In this document: piece after piece, positions 38,865-48,521 of the stretch
Layout: every line of letters begins with the position of its first letter
Numbering within the stretch: position 1 is the first letter of the stretch
Assembly: GCA_023807065.1 (NCBI GenBank)
Contig: JAJJLU010003482.1
Coordinates: forward strand, 1-64,000
DNA: 64,000 nt
Origin: Isotricha intestinalis
Lineage: Eukaryota; Ciliophora; Litostomatea; Vestibuliferida; Isotrichidae
Direction of reading: 5' to 3'
The notes under the pieces: generated by a model
Seen by the model: only the letters and a program-made list of their open reading frames with translations
Told to the model about the DNA's origin: nothing
The model's database searches: none
Position numbers and translations under genes: made by a program

Positions 38865-39545
38865 TTAATCTTCTTTTGAAAAATAGATTTTGGTTACTAA
38901 ATAAAGAAGAATGACATAAAAAAGAACAACAGAAACAATTAATCCATAAAAAGTTTTTTTATTATATTTACCAACACATTTACCAATCCAGACACAATGA
39001 TGATCTAATCCTTCAATACAAACTCCACAATAATTACAATGTGAGATTTTTAAAGAAGGATTATAATAACATTGACAAGAAGAACAATAACTTGAATTAG
39101 CCATATCTCCTTTTTTATTTAAAATTATTCCTGGATTTATAAGGAATGTAATATAATAGAAAATTAAAATTAATATTATTGAAATAAAATATATTATTGT
39201 TATTAATTTTTTTTCAAATGATAGTAATATTTTATATATAACTATCACCATTATACTTATTATTATATTCATAAATACAAATAAAGGCCAGTGAGGTCCT
39301 ATTATAAATTTTGGATAAAAATTTTCGTCAAAACCAAATGCTAATGTTTTACCTATTTTACAAAATATTATTCCAAATTTTTTAAAAGGTTGATAATAAT
39401 TTAAAAAATTATGAATGTAATTTGTTCCTACAACTATTTCTATTGAATTATTTGGAATTGAATCATTAATATTTGTTTCATCAATAGATAATTTATTGGG
39501 GTTTTCTTTATCAGAAATAATTTTTTGAAATTCTTGAAGGGACAT
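38865..39545 (-). CDS. DHHC palmitoyltransferase, short form
   Basis: A 226-residue membrane enzyme that attaches palmitate to protein cysteines. Membrane segments lie at ~90-112 (WPLFVFMNIIISIMVIVIY) and ~117-138. The zinc-binding Cys-rich domain (~147-196) has CSSC, HCNYCGVC and the catalytic DHHC (~179-182), followed by VWIGKCVGKYN. A third segment follows at ~203-222, and the protein ends KIYFSKED. Most family members have a fourth segment and a TTxE motif; both are missing here, as in the DHHC protein at 56603. No downstream exon could be found. The N-terminal ~80 residues are soluble. It is head to head with PP2C at 39689. Confidence 0.85.
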   Translation of the reverse strand: MSLQEFQKIISDKENPNKLSIDETNINDSIPNNSIEIVVGTNYIHNFLNYYQPFKKFGIIFCKIGKTLAFGFDENFYPKFIIGPHWPLFVFMNIIISIMVIVIYKILLSFEKKLITIIYFISIILILIFYYITFLINPGIILNKKGDMANSSYCSSCQCYYNPSLKISHCNYCGVCIEGLDHHCVWIGKCVGKYNKKTFYGLIVSVVLFYVILLYLVTKIYFSKED

Positions 39546-39688
39546 ATATATTAAAAATTCAATTAAAATTATAATTAAAAATTTTTGATTAAATTTTAAT
39601 CTAAATAAAAAGAAATTAGGAAATATTTAAAAATTTAAATTTTTTAATAATTTATCATATTCATTTATTATTCAATTATTAAAATTAA

Positions 39689-42004
39689 ATGGATAAATAT
39701 TTTAAACATCCAAAAGATTTAATAATCAACATTACAAAACATGAAAATGAAAATAAAGAAAACCAAAAAAATCAAAGTATATCAAAAGAAAAATACAAAA
39801 ATATTCAACCATCATTAACATTATATAATACAATACAACCAAATTTAAATTATTCTTCAAGAAACACATTTTTTCCTCAAAATAAAACAGAAAAAAACCA
39901 AATGAATCAAAAATATATAGAGCAATCATCAAAAATAAAATATGATACTTCATTAGAAAAAAACATAATACATATAAATGATATATTAGGAAATGAATTA
40001 AAGAGGCCATTAACTTTAGATATATTAGAACTTCCAATAAATAATTTTGAAAATGGAAAATGTTCTAGTAAACAAATGGGAATTATTCAAGCATATGGAG
40101 CAAATACTCATGAAGGATTAATAAGAAATTATAATGAAGATAGAGTTAGTATAATAATAAATATGAATAGACCAATTAATTATAAAAAAAATCGTTGGCC
40201 AAAAGTTTCTTTTTTTGGTATTTATGATGGTCATGGCGGAAAACATTGTGCAGAATATTTAAGAGATAATTTACATAAATATATTAGTAATGATAATTCT
40301 TTCCCTGAAAATGTACCTCAAGCTATTAAAAATGGTTTTTTATATGCTGAAAAAGATTTTTTAAATAATTATGCAATATCTAAAATAAATGATAATATAA
40401 TAGATAAAAGTGGTTCATGTGCTGTAATATTATTAATAGTAGATAATAAAATATATATTGCCAATTGTGGTGATAGTAGAACAATAATGAGTATTAATAA
40501 TGAATTAAGAGAAATAACAATTGATCATAAACCTAATTTTCCAAATGAAAAAAAAAGAATTTATGAAAACGGAGGTCAAGTTTATCAAAGTCAAACTCCA
40601 ATAAATAATAATAATAATGAACAATATTTAATTGGTCCTTATAGAGTGTTTCCAGGTAGATTATCTGTTAGTAGAACGATTGGTGACATTGAAGCAAAAA
40701 ATATTAAATTTGGAGGAAATCCTAATGTTATTATTGCTGAACCTGAAATTTATTCTTTTGATTTAAATAAAGATAATATTGACTTTTTTATTATGGGTTG
40801 TGATGGCATTTTTGACCAAATGAGTAATAAAGATGTTTTTGATTGTGCTTGGATGATTTTTAATAATAGTAATAAAATTATTAAATATAATAATACTATT
40901 CATACTCAATGTGGAAAAGTTGTTGATTTTATTTTAAAAAGTGCTATGAGTAGGAAAAGTTTTGATAATATTACTTGTTTAATAATTGCTCTTAAGGATT
41001 TTAATAAAATGGAAAAAAATAATTGTAAAAATGAAATTGTTCCTCAAAAAATTAATTCAATTCCTCTTTCAAATAATAATATTAATTCAATCAATAATAA
41101 TAAAAATAATATTGATGATTATAAAAGAATAAATGTAAATAAGACAAATTTAAATCAAAAAATGGAAACAAGTAGATTAAGAAAAAACCCAATATCTAAT
41201 TATATAAATGATTCGATATCCCAAAATAAACAAAAAGAAAATAATAAAGATAGTTTATTATATAATAAATATAATTCTGATATTCAAAAAGCAAGATATA
41301 TTCCTCATTCTTCAAATTCTCAAAAAAGGCCAATTTTAATAAATGTAAGTAGTCAAAATATGATGCCAACAAATATGCCTTATCAATCTTTTAAAGAAAA
41401 TATAGAAATATTAAAAAATCCTCAAAGAAATTCAGAAGCTGTTATTCATTCCGCAAAAACTCCTTATAGATACACCACAAGTAGTATTATTAATAGAAAT
41501 AACTCAAGTTCAAAATATGAAATTTCTAATACAAATCCCTCTAATTATTATAATAATTTTAATCATAATTTCAATAGAGAAATTACTTCTTCAAGATCTT
41601 TTTTATTAACTACTAATTCTAATAAAGAAATTGGAAGAAAAACTAGTGTTGAGAAAGAACATAATATTTCTTATAACGTTAATATTCCTAGATCAAAACA
41701 TAATAAATATTCTTCTTTTACAAAAAGAAAAAAAGAATTGGAATTGAATAGTAATATTATAGGAAATAATAATAATAATAGTAATAATAATATTAATAAT
41801 ATTAATAATCTTAATAGTAATATTAATTCAAATTTTTCTTTGAGGAAAGGAGTTGACATTAGATATAATAATAATTATGGAAATAATAATGGAATTAATA
41901 ATTATTATAATGTTGGAAGAACTTATACTGGTAATAATTTAAATAATTCAAATTCTCAAAGATATATTACAACTGGAAATATGAGGTATAATTTCCATTA
42001 TTGA
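39689..42004 (+). CDS. PP2C-family Ser/Thr protein phosphatase with long Asn-rich tail
   Basis: A 771-residue protein with the catalytic PP2C domain at ~130-435. The metal-binding and family motifs are all present: NYNEDR (~150), FFGIYDGHGG (~175-184), SGSCAVILL, NCGDSRTIM, LSVSRTIGD, MGCDGIFD and FDNITCLI, so it should be active and Mn/Mg-dependent. The GGNPNVIIAEPEI element is typical of ciliate PP2C. Residues ~1-128 and ~440-771 are Asn/Ser-rich and disordered, the C-tail being as long as the enzyme and possibly used for targeting. The stop is TGA. Confidence 0.92.
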   Translation: MDKYFKHPKDLIINITKHENENKENQKNQSISKEKYKNIQPSLTLYNTIQPNLNYSSRNTFFPQNKTEKNQMNQKYIEQSSKIKYDTSLEKNIIHINDILGNELKRPLTLDILELPINNFENGKCSSKQMGIIQAYGANTHEGLIRNYNEDRVSIIINMNRPINYKKNRWPKVSFFGIYDGHGGKHCAEYLRDNLHKYISNDNSFPENVPQAIKNGFLYAEKDFLNNYAISKINDNIIDKSGSCAVILLIVDNKIYIANCGDSRTIMSINNELREITIDHKPNFPNEKKRIYENGGQVYQSQTPINNNNNEQYLIGPYRVFPGRLSVSRTIGDIEAKNIKFGGNPNVIIAEPEIYSFDLNKDNIDFFIMGCDGIFDQMSNKDVFDCAWMIFNNSNKIIKYNNTIHTQCGKVVDFILKSAMSRKSFDNITCLIIALKDFNKMEKNNCKNEIVPQKINSIPLSNNNINSINNNKNNIDDYKRINVNKTNLNQKMETSRLRKNPISNYINDSISQNKQKENNKDSLLYNKYNSDIQKARYIPHSSNSQKRPILINVSSQNMMPTNMPYQSFKENIEILKNPQRNSEAVIHSAKTPYRYTTSSIINRNNSSSKYEISNTNPSNYYNNFNHNFNREITSSRSFLLTTNSNKEIGRKTSVEKEHNISYNVNIPRSKHNKYSSFTKRKKELELNSNIIGNNNNNSNNNINNINNLNSNINSNFSLRKGVDIRYNNNYGNNNGINNYYNVGRTYTGNNLNNSNSQRYITTGNMRYNFHY

Positions 42005-42259
42005 ATTTATATTGTTTAAAATTACATTTTTTTTCTATAGTTGTATTATAATGAGCATTAATTTACTATTTTTTATTAATTTTTTTAAAAATGTTAAATT
42101 TTATATTTTATATTTTAATTATCTATATTAAAATAATTTAAACCTTATAAAGTTTTTCAAATAAATCATGATTATATTTCATCACTATTGTAAATCATTT
42201 TATTACTATAATATCTAAATTTTTAAATATAAACTATATTTTCATAACCAACGGAAATT

Positions 42260-43582
42260 TTATCCCAGTAAATTTATAATTTTTACATTCTTACTATTAC
42301 CTTGTAAATTATTTATAAGTTGATTTTTAATCACAAGTTTAAATTCAGGAGGAATTAATTTTATTAAATTAACTAAAACAAATTGTCCAAATTTACTTCT
42401 ATTAATGATATTAAAGTTTTTTTCAGTAAATATAAAATTAACTAATTTAAAAAATTCAAAAGGAGCATTTTCATTTATTTCAATAATAACTTTATCAATC
42501 ACATTAGAAGAATATTTTTCAACAGAAAATATTAATATATTATTTAATATTAAATTAATAATATTTTTACAAGATGAATAACCAAAAATTTCGATTGCAT
42601 ATTGAATAACATAATTTGCATATTGATCTTCACACATTTTAAAATAATTTTTCTCAATTTGAGAAATCAAAAACTTTTTAATTTTTTCATCTTTAATTTC
42701 TAGAATAAATTTTTTGGCAACTGCAGCACCATTTAAATTTAAACTTAATATAAAAAAATTTTGAAGAACAAAATCTAATAAATAATCTCTTTTTTTTTCA
42801 AACATTCCAGATATTAATTTTTGAATAACATGATTAGAATTACTTCCTAAAGATAATTCCATTAAATTATTAATGATATAATTTTTAATTGCTTTTTCTT
42901 CTTCATTTGAATTTATACAATCAATTAAAGTTTGAATACAATGATTTCCAGAACAATTTTTAGTAATTTCTATAAAATTTTTTTGAATCCCCATAATTAT
43001 TTTTAATCTTTGTTCTTTATTACTTTTTTTTATTATTTTTTGTAAAAAATAATTTCCATAAGAATTACACATTATACTTTCTAAATTAGGAAAAATTATT
43101 TCTAACAATAAACCAAGTTCTTCATTTGAGATATGTAAAATAATTTTTTGTAAAAAATGACTTCCTGAATAACTCATAATTAAAGAAGATAAATTACTTT
43201 TATTATAATTTAAAAAATCTTTAAATTGATTATCTTTAAAATTAAATCCATTATTGAAATAATTAAAATTCAAGTTTTGATTATTTAAATAAAAATTTTT
43301 TTGCATATCATCCATTGATCTAACATAAGGAATTGAATTATCATTTTTTTCAAATTGAAAATTTTGATAAAGAGGTAAATAAGGTAAAATCTGAAAAGAT
43401 TGACAATGATTAAAATTATGTTCAGGAATATAATTTTGAAGATTTGGATTGAATTGACTCATTTCATCTTGTCTTTTTATTATTCTTGAAATTTCTTCTG
43501 TTGAATCAAAAGAATCATTTTCTATATCATATATTAAATCTTGTGGAAGAAATAAACGTTCTTCTTTTGGGTTAGATTCCAT
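42260..43582 (-). CDS. Pumilio/PUF RNA-binding protein
   Basis: A 440-residue protein with an Asn-rich N-terminus (~1-125) and eight PUF repeats (~128-425). The RNA-contacting helices are readable: SHFLQ, NYFLQ, NHCIQ, NHVIQ, AAVAK, NYVIQ, SNVID and GQFVLV for repeats 1-8. Repeats 2, 3, 4 and 6 have Asn-[Tyr/His]-Gln, the uracil-type code; repeat 7 has Ser-Asn-Asp, close to the guanine-type Ser-Asn-Glu. Repeat 5 and repeat 8 lack standard contacts. It would bind a UGU-containing site in mRNA 3' UTRs and repress translation or promote decay. The repeat count and spacing match the family. Confidence 0.93.
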   Translation of the reverse strand: MESNPKEERLFLPQDLIYDIENDSFDSTEEISRIIKRQDEMSQFNPNLQNYIPEHNFNHCQSFQILPYLPLYQNFQFEKNDNSIPYVRSMDDMQKNFYLNNQNLNFNYFNNGFNFKDNQFKDFLNYNKSNLSSLIMSYSGSHFLQKIILHISNEELGLLLEIIFPNLESIMCNSYGNYFLQKIIKKSNKEQRLKIIMGIQKNFIEITKNCSGNHCIQTLIDCINSNEEEKAIKNYIINNLMELSLGSNSNHVIQKLISGMFEKKRDYLLDFVLQNFFILSLNLNGAAVAKKFILEIKDEKIKKFLISQIEKNYFKMCEDQYANYVIQYAIEIFGYSSCKNIINLILNNILIFSVEKYSSNVIDKVIIEINENAPFEFFKLVNFIFTEKNFNIINRSKFGQFVLVNLIKLIPPEFKLVIKNQLINNLQGNSKNVKIINLLG

Positions 43583-44151
43583 TTAATATAATTTGAAAAA
43601 TTTTAAATATTATTAAAAAGAAATATAACTATTAAATCTTTCTTTCAATAATATTTTTATTAAATCAATATGTATATTTGTAATAAATTTTTTTAAATTG
43701 TTTTAATTAAATTATTTTCTGATTAAAATATTTAAATTAAAATAAATTATTTAATATTTATTTATTATATATCAATCCATAAGAATAAAAAATTAATTTA
43801 ATTTTAAAAAATATGTCCTTTCACTGCGAAGAAGAAATAAAAAATTTCTTTCTTTTAAATCAAAAAACTTTATATTTAAATAAATTTTTCAATAAATCAA
43901 AGAAACGTTTTTTGAAAAATTAATTTAAATTATTCAAATAAAAAAAATTAATAGAATATATTATAATCCATGAAATGAGACACTTAATAATCCCAATTTC
44001 CTTAAATTAATTTTTCTATAATTACACAGAGTCATAAAACTCCCATATAATAAAATTAAAGTATAATATAAAAAAATAAAAAATTCAATATTAAAAGAAA
44101 TAAAAATGTAATTAAAAATATTATTTTAAATAAAAGTAAGAACGTTAATAT
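43583..44151. other. Divergent intergenic region with a possible small ORF
   Basis: Upstream sequence of PUF (minus) and the zinc-ribbon kinase (plus). At 43813-43923 there is a 36-codon plus-strand frame beginning MSFHCEEEIKNF and ending basic; its first codons are less A+T-rich than the surroundings. It could be a small protein, an upstream ORF of the kinase, or chance. Confidence 0.4.
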
Positions 44152-46677
44152 ATGAACATCTCAAATGGAAGAATAAAAAATCAAAATCAAATAAATGTAA
44201 CAAAAGATGAGCAATTAGTACTTAAAATTGCAATTGAAGAATATAAAGATTTATTCAATAAAATATTAGAAATTCCTCAAAGTAATTTTATTTCAATCTT
44301 AGAAAAATATGTTCAAATTTCTTTAATTCCAAAAAATTTAATTTTGCCAAGTGGAACTTTGAGAAAAATTCTTCAAATAATACAATATCAATATTATCAA
44401 CCGGAATATGATAAAATTCATAAATTAATAAATTCTATTGATAATATATCTTTATATGAAAAATTTTCAGGAAATAATTTTTACCCTCATTGTAATAATT
44501 GCAAAGAACCAATTCATACTTGTGGAAAAAAAATGTTTATTTTAAATAATTTTGAATATTTACTTTGTTTAAATTGTAAAAAAATATATCATTCAAATTT
44601 AATTGAATTACATTGTAAAAATTGTGATTGTGATTATTATTCTTCAATAGAAAATAATATAACAGATGAAAAATATAAAATTGCAACTTGGGCAAAATAT
44701 CATTGTAATGCAGTTATGAATGATGTAATGAAATGTCCCAAATGTAAAAATGTATTATATTTAAATTTAGAAAATAATAATTTATATTGTAAGAATTGCT
44801 CAGTTGAATTTTTACAAAAATTTATTAAATGGAATTGTTTCATTTGTAAAAAAGAATTTTTTTCAGAAGCTAAAATTTATAATCCTTATGAATTTAAAAT
44901 TATGAAAATTGCTTTAAAAGAATCTATATTTAATGGTATTGAAGCAAAACCAGAAATTATTCCTTGTTGTAATATTAAACATGAAGATATTATGAAATTA
45001 AAATTTATTCATAAAAAAGAGTGTAATGGAAGTTTATTTGAAGGTGAATTAGATAAGAAAAAAATTGTAGTTTGTGCAAAATGTCATATGTTAAATTTCT
45101 ATGAATTTCATAAATGGTATTGTCCAATTTGTAAAGAAAGATTTTGTTTAAATGATTTTAGAAGAGAAATAAATTTACAAAAAAGAATTACAAAAAGTGC
45201 AAGAAAGATTCCTTTAAAAAATCATATAAACGAAGAAATAAATAATTCTAATCAAGAATCTAATATAAGAAGAATTACTTCAAGAAAACAATCTGATCAT
45301 ATTATTTATGATAATAATAATCATATTCATAGTTCTTCAATTGGAAATATTAAAAAATCAATTTTAAAAAATAATTTACATCAATCTAGTTATAATGATA
45401 TAAATAATGTTCCTTTAACTGCAAAAAATATAAACAGAAATAATTTTAGTAGAGGCTTTTCTTCTGATAATTTAAAATTTGCTTTTAGAGATAATATAAT
45501 AAATTCTCATAATGAAGATAATAAAAAAGAAATAAGCGAATTTAATGAAAATGAAATTGAAAATAAAGAAAAGAAAAAAAATAATTTAATTAAAATGTAT
45601 TCTTCAGAATTATCTTCAGAAAAAAGGAAAAAAGTTCAATTTTATGAAAATGCTTCTCCAAATAAATTGGATAAAAAATTATCAAATGTAAATATAAATT
45701 TAAATCTCAATGTAAATATAAGTAACAATAATAAAAGTCCAATATTGAATTCAAGATATAATACAAGTAACACAAATAATAATATAAATAATAATAATAG
45801 TATAAATAATAATTATATAAGTTATACAGAAAATAAAAAATTCTCAAGTGATGATTATAATATTATAGCTCAAATAGGAGAAGGAACTTTTGGAAAAATA
45901 TATCAAGTAGAGGGAAAAAATCATATGAGATATGCAATGAAAAAAATATTAGCAAATTCAATTAAAGAAGTAAATGCAATTAAATCAGAATATGAAATGT
46001 TATTATCATTATCAAAATATAATTTAAATTTAGTAAACATTCATGGAATGGAAACTAAAAAACTAGATAAAACAACATTTGTAATGTATGTTTTAATGGA
46101 TATGGCAATCAGAGATTGGGAAAAGGAAATAATATTAAGAAGTAAACATAAAAATTATTATAAAGAAAAAGAATTAATAATAATATTAAAAGAATTAGTT
46201 CATACATTTGCAGAATTACAAAGACATAAAATATCTCATAGAGATATAAAACCACAAAATATATTATTATTTCCTGATAATTCATTTAGAATTGCAGATT
46301 TCGGAGAAGCAAAAGAAATGATGACTAATAATAGAGTAACTATTAAACAAACTATAAGAGGAACTGAATTATATATGAGTCCTATTTTATTTCATGCTCT
46401 TCAAAAAAAAAATATATCTAAATATACTGAACATAATACTTTTAAAAGTGATGTTTTTTCACTTGGTTTATGCTTTCTTTTTGCTGCTACTTTAACTTTT
46501 AATTCTCTTTGTGAAATTAGAGAATTAGATGATACTATTTTAATTAAAATGACTTTGAATAAATATTTGAAAAGATATACTAATAAATTTAATGATATTT
46601 TGTTTTTAATGCTTGAAGTTGAAGAAAAGTTTAGAGATGATTTTATTGAGTTGGAAAAAAGAGTTGAATTTCTTTAA
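44152..46677 (+). CDS. Zinc-ribbon array fused to a Ser/Thr-like protein kinase
   Basis: An 841-residue protein. Residues ~111-345 hold about nine CxxC-type pairs (HCNNC, CLNC, HCKNC, CPKC, CKNC, CFIC, CAKC, CPIC), reading as several consecutive zinc ribbons. A Ser/Asn-rich linker follows (~345-560), then a kinase domain (~567-835). The kinase has the GEGTFG loop, the YAMKK lysine, HRDIKPQN, DFGEAKE and GTELYMSP in place of APE, so the catalytic residues are present. The N-terminal ~110 residues are helical. A kinase joined to a zinc-ribbon array is not a combination I can name; the ribbons may bind nucleic acid or ubiquitin-like partners. There is no membrane segment. It starts at the first ATG in frame. 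Confidence 0.8.
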   Translation: MNISNGRIKNQNQINVTKDEQLVLKIAIEEYKDLFNKILEIPQSNFISILEKYVQISLIPKNLILPSGTLRKILQIIQYQYYQPEYDKIHKLINSIDNISLYEKFSGNNFYPHCNNCKEPIHTCGKKMFILNNFEYLLCLNCKKIYHSNLIELHCKNCDCDYYSSIENNITDEKYKIATWAKYHCNAVMNDVMKCPKCKNVLYLNLENNNLYCKNCSVEFLQKFIKWNCFICKKEFFSEAKIYNPYEFKIMKIALKESIFNGIEAKPEIIPCCNIKHEDIMKLKFIHKKECNGSLFEGELDKKKIVVCAKCHMLNFYEFHKWYCPICKERFCLNDFRREINLQKRITKSARKIPLKNHINEEINNSNQESNIRRITSRKQSDHIIYDNNNHIHSSSIGNIKKSILKNNLHQSSYNDINNVPLTAKNINRNNFSRGFSSDNLKFAFRDNIINSHNEDNKKEISEFNENEIENKEKKKNNLIKMYSSELSSEKRKKVQFYENASPNKLDKKLSNVNINLNLNVNISNNNKSPILNSRYNTSNTNNNINNNNSINNNYISYTENKKFSSDDYNIIAQIGEGTFGKIYQVEGKNHMRYAMKKILANSIKEVNAIKSEYEMLLSLSKYNLNLVNIHGMETKKLDKTTFVMYVLMDMAIRDWEKEIILRSKHKNYYKEKELIIILKELVHTFAELQRHKISHRDIKPQNILLFPDNSFRIADFGEAKEMMTNNRVTIKQTIRGTELYMSPILFHALQKKNISKYTEHNTFKSDVFSLGLCFLFAATLTFNSLCEIRELDDTILIKMTLNKYLKRYTNKFNDILFLMLEVEEKFRDDFIELEKRVEFL

Positions 46678-46954
46678 AAATTTTTTTTTTCGTAATTAAA
46701 TATTTGTGTTTTATTTATATTAATAATTAATTGAAAAAATGTATTTTAATTTATATATCAGTAATCACAAGTGATCGTCATTAAATTTTTTCAGTTGACC
46801 GTCGTGATTAATTTCATCATTTAATTTAAAAAAAGATTATTTAATTCAATTCTTTAATATATAATAATTTATTTTTTGTGGGAAATTATTTAATAATATA
46901 ATAATTATAAAAATATATAATATATTCATTTCAAAAAATAATAAAATTATTAGA
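46678..46954. other. Intergenic with a GC-richer hairpin
   Basis: Between two plus-strand genes. It holds an inverted repeat at 46762-46810 (separate entry) that stands out from the A/T background; the rest is A/T runs and should include the NC2alpha promoter. Confidence 0.45.
46762..46810. other. Inverted repeat / candidate structured element
   Basis: TAATCAC (46762-46768) pairs perfectly with GTGATTA (46804-46810), and inside it GTCA can pair with TGAC. The 49-bp element has several CG dinucleotides in a region otherwise almost free of G and C. It may be the kinase gene's 3' end structure, a promoter element or a small RNA. Strand unknown. Confidence 0.35.
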
Positions 46955-47338
46955 ATGAAGAAAAATAATCAAGAATTGAAATTTTCGGTATTAAAAGTTA
47001 AAAAAATTATACAAGAAAATAAAGAAATCGGTAAAATTGCAAATATGACACCATATGTAATATGTATATAATAATTAATAAAATTATAGCAAAATCATTA
47101 GAATATTTTATTAAAGATGTTTTAGTCGAATGTTCTAATTTAGTTAAAAAAAATGGAGGAAATAAAGTTACTTCTGTTCATATGTAAATTGTTTTTTTAA
47201 ATTATTTTTAGAAAAAAAGTTATTATGAATAATCCTGATTATCAATTTCTTTCTAATTTAGTTCAAGATATTCCTGATGAAGGTCCTTCTAAAAAAAAAA
47301 GAGGAAAAAATAATTCCGAAGGTGACAATAAAAAATAA
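46955..47338 (+). CDS. NC2alpha/DRAP1-type histone-fold transcription corepressor, three exons
   Basis: Exons 46955-47063, 47090-47183 and 47212-47338 encode 109 residues. The spliced protein is a clear NC2alpha: FSVLKVKKIIQENKEIGKIA corresponds to the FP.ARIKKIMQ..EEIGK.A helix 1. SKSLEYFIKDVL corresponds to SKALELFLEDL, followed by KVTSVHIKKVI and FLSNLVQDIPD, then a basic tail. It pairs with NC2beta (Dr1) to bind TBP on DNA and block TFIIB entry in the nucleus. All three exons are needed to build the histone fold. Introns of 26 and 28 nt both bring in-frame stops if retained. The gene is easily missed because no single frame is long. Confidence 0.88.
47064..47089 (+). other. Intron 1, 26 nt, in the NC2alpha gene
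   Basis: GTA...TAG, pure A/T inside, phase 1. Removal restores the conserved SKSLE helix; retention gives TAA three codons in. Confidence 0.85.
47184..47211 (+). other. Intron 2, 28 nt, in the NC2alpha gene
   Basis: GTA...TAG, T-rich, phase 2. Removal joins VTSVH to IKKVIMNN as expected for the family; retention creates an immediate TAA. Confidence 0.85.
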
Positions 47339-48521
47339 AGAAAATTGTTTTTCATTTATTTTTTTAATTTTGTTTAAATGATAATTTTTTTTAATTTTTA
47401 TTTTTTAAATTTTCTTGAAGTTAAAAAAAAGATTAAAAAATTTATTTTTCATAATTAAAATCTTATAATTATTTGATTTAATTATCGTAATAACTTGATT
47501 TAAAAAAAATACAATTTTCAAACAAAAAGACAAGATGAAGAATAAATTTAATAAACAGAAGAATTTATTTTTTGAAATTCTAAATTTTTTTATAAAATAA
47601 AACAAATGAAATATTTCAAGAAAAAAATGAATCAAATTTGAATTCATTTTTAAAGACATTTTTATATTTTAATGAAAAATTTTGGTTGTTCTAAAAAATT
47701 ATTTTTATAAAAAAAATAACTGCTGATTATATTAGGTAAATCCCAAAAATGATTTTATAGTTTTTTTTATTCATTTTATTACCTATCACAATTATTTGAT
47801 ATATATAATTCAATGAAATGGAATTTAAAATATACTAAATTATTTAAATTTTTTTTAAAATTAGAGTAAAAGAATGTCACTTTTTATTTGGAAAAATATT
47901 ATAAACTATAATATAAATATTAAATTATATTTTTATAGGTATAATATAAAAAAAATAACGAATTAATAATCATAATTCAAGAAAAAGAAAAAAAATATCA
48001 ATAAATCAATTAAAAAATATCAAAGAAAAAAATTACCGTGTTCATTTTTTTAAGAGCAACACCCTATTTTTTAAGCTTTTGCAAAAAATGCAATAGTCTT
48101 AATAAGAACAATCATTTCTTTTACAAATTTTTGAAAAATCAAAAATAGTCTAAATAAAAGCAACATATATTTTCAATTATTTAGAGGATTAAAAATATTC
48201 GTTTTTTTTTTTTTTTTGGGTTTTTGACATCAATATGATATATTAATAAGACTTATTTTTTTTGTCTTAATAAAAGCAATATCTCAAAAAAAATTTTTCG
48301 TTTTTTTATAAATTTGTTTTAATATGAGCAACATATTATGTTAGCTGATCTTATAAAATTTTGGGATGTTTTCTCTTAAAAGAAGAATACGGTAATGTAT
48401 TAAAATAACGTAAAACCATTTAATTAATGTAATAATATTTTTTTCTAAGATATATATTTTATAAAATAAGGAAAAACTAAACATATAATGAATAATATAT
48501 AAAAAATAAAAACATGGCAAT
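47339..48521. other. Largest intergenic region (convergent), partly repetitive
   Basis: 1.2 kb between the 3' ends of NC2alpha and the phosphatase. A minus-strand frame at 47405-47659 (84 codons, Phe/Ile/Leu-rich) is probably chance but could be a small membrane protein. From 48044 to ~48335 lies a degenerate tandem repeat (separate entry). A long T run with GGG follows at 48201-48221. Confidence 0.45.
48044..48340. repeat. Degenerate ~52-bp tandem repeat
   Basis: A core close to GTCTTAATAARAGCAACAT recurs at 48044 (diverged), 48096, 48148, 48264 and 48316. Three of the four intervals are exactly 52 bp. The fourth (116 bp) fits two units plus a small insertion, where a long T run replaces one core. 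The units between cores share A/T-rich filler but little sequence. It is not coding in any frame. Confidence 0.6.

Noticed and set aside
47405..47659. Minus-strand 84-codon hydrophobic frame
   Set aside because: Phe/Ile/Leu composition is expected from A runs; no start context or family. Left as a remote possibility.
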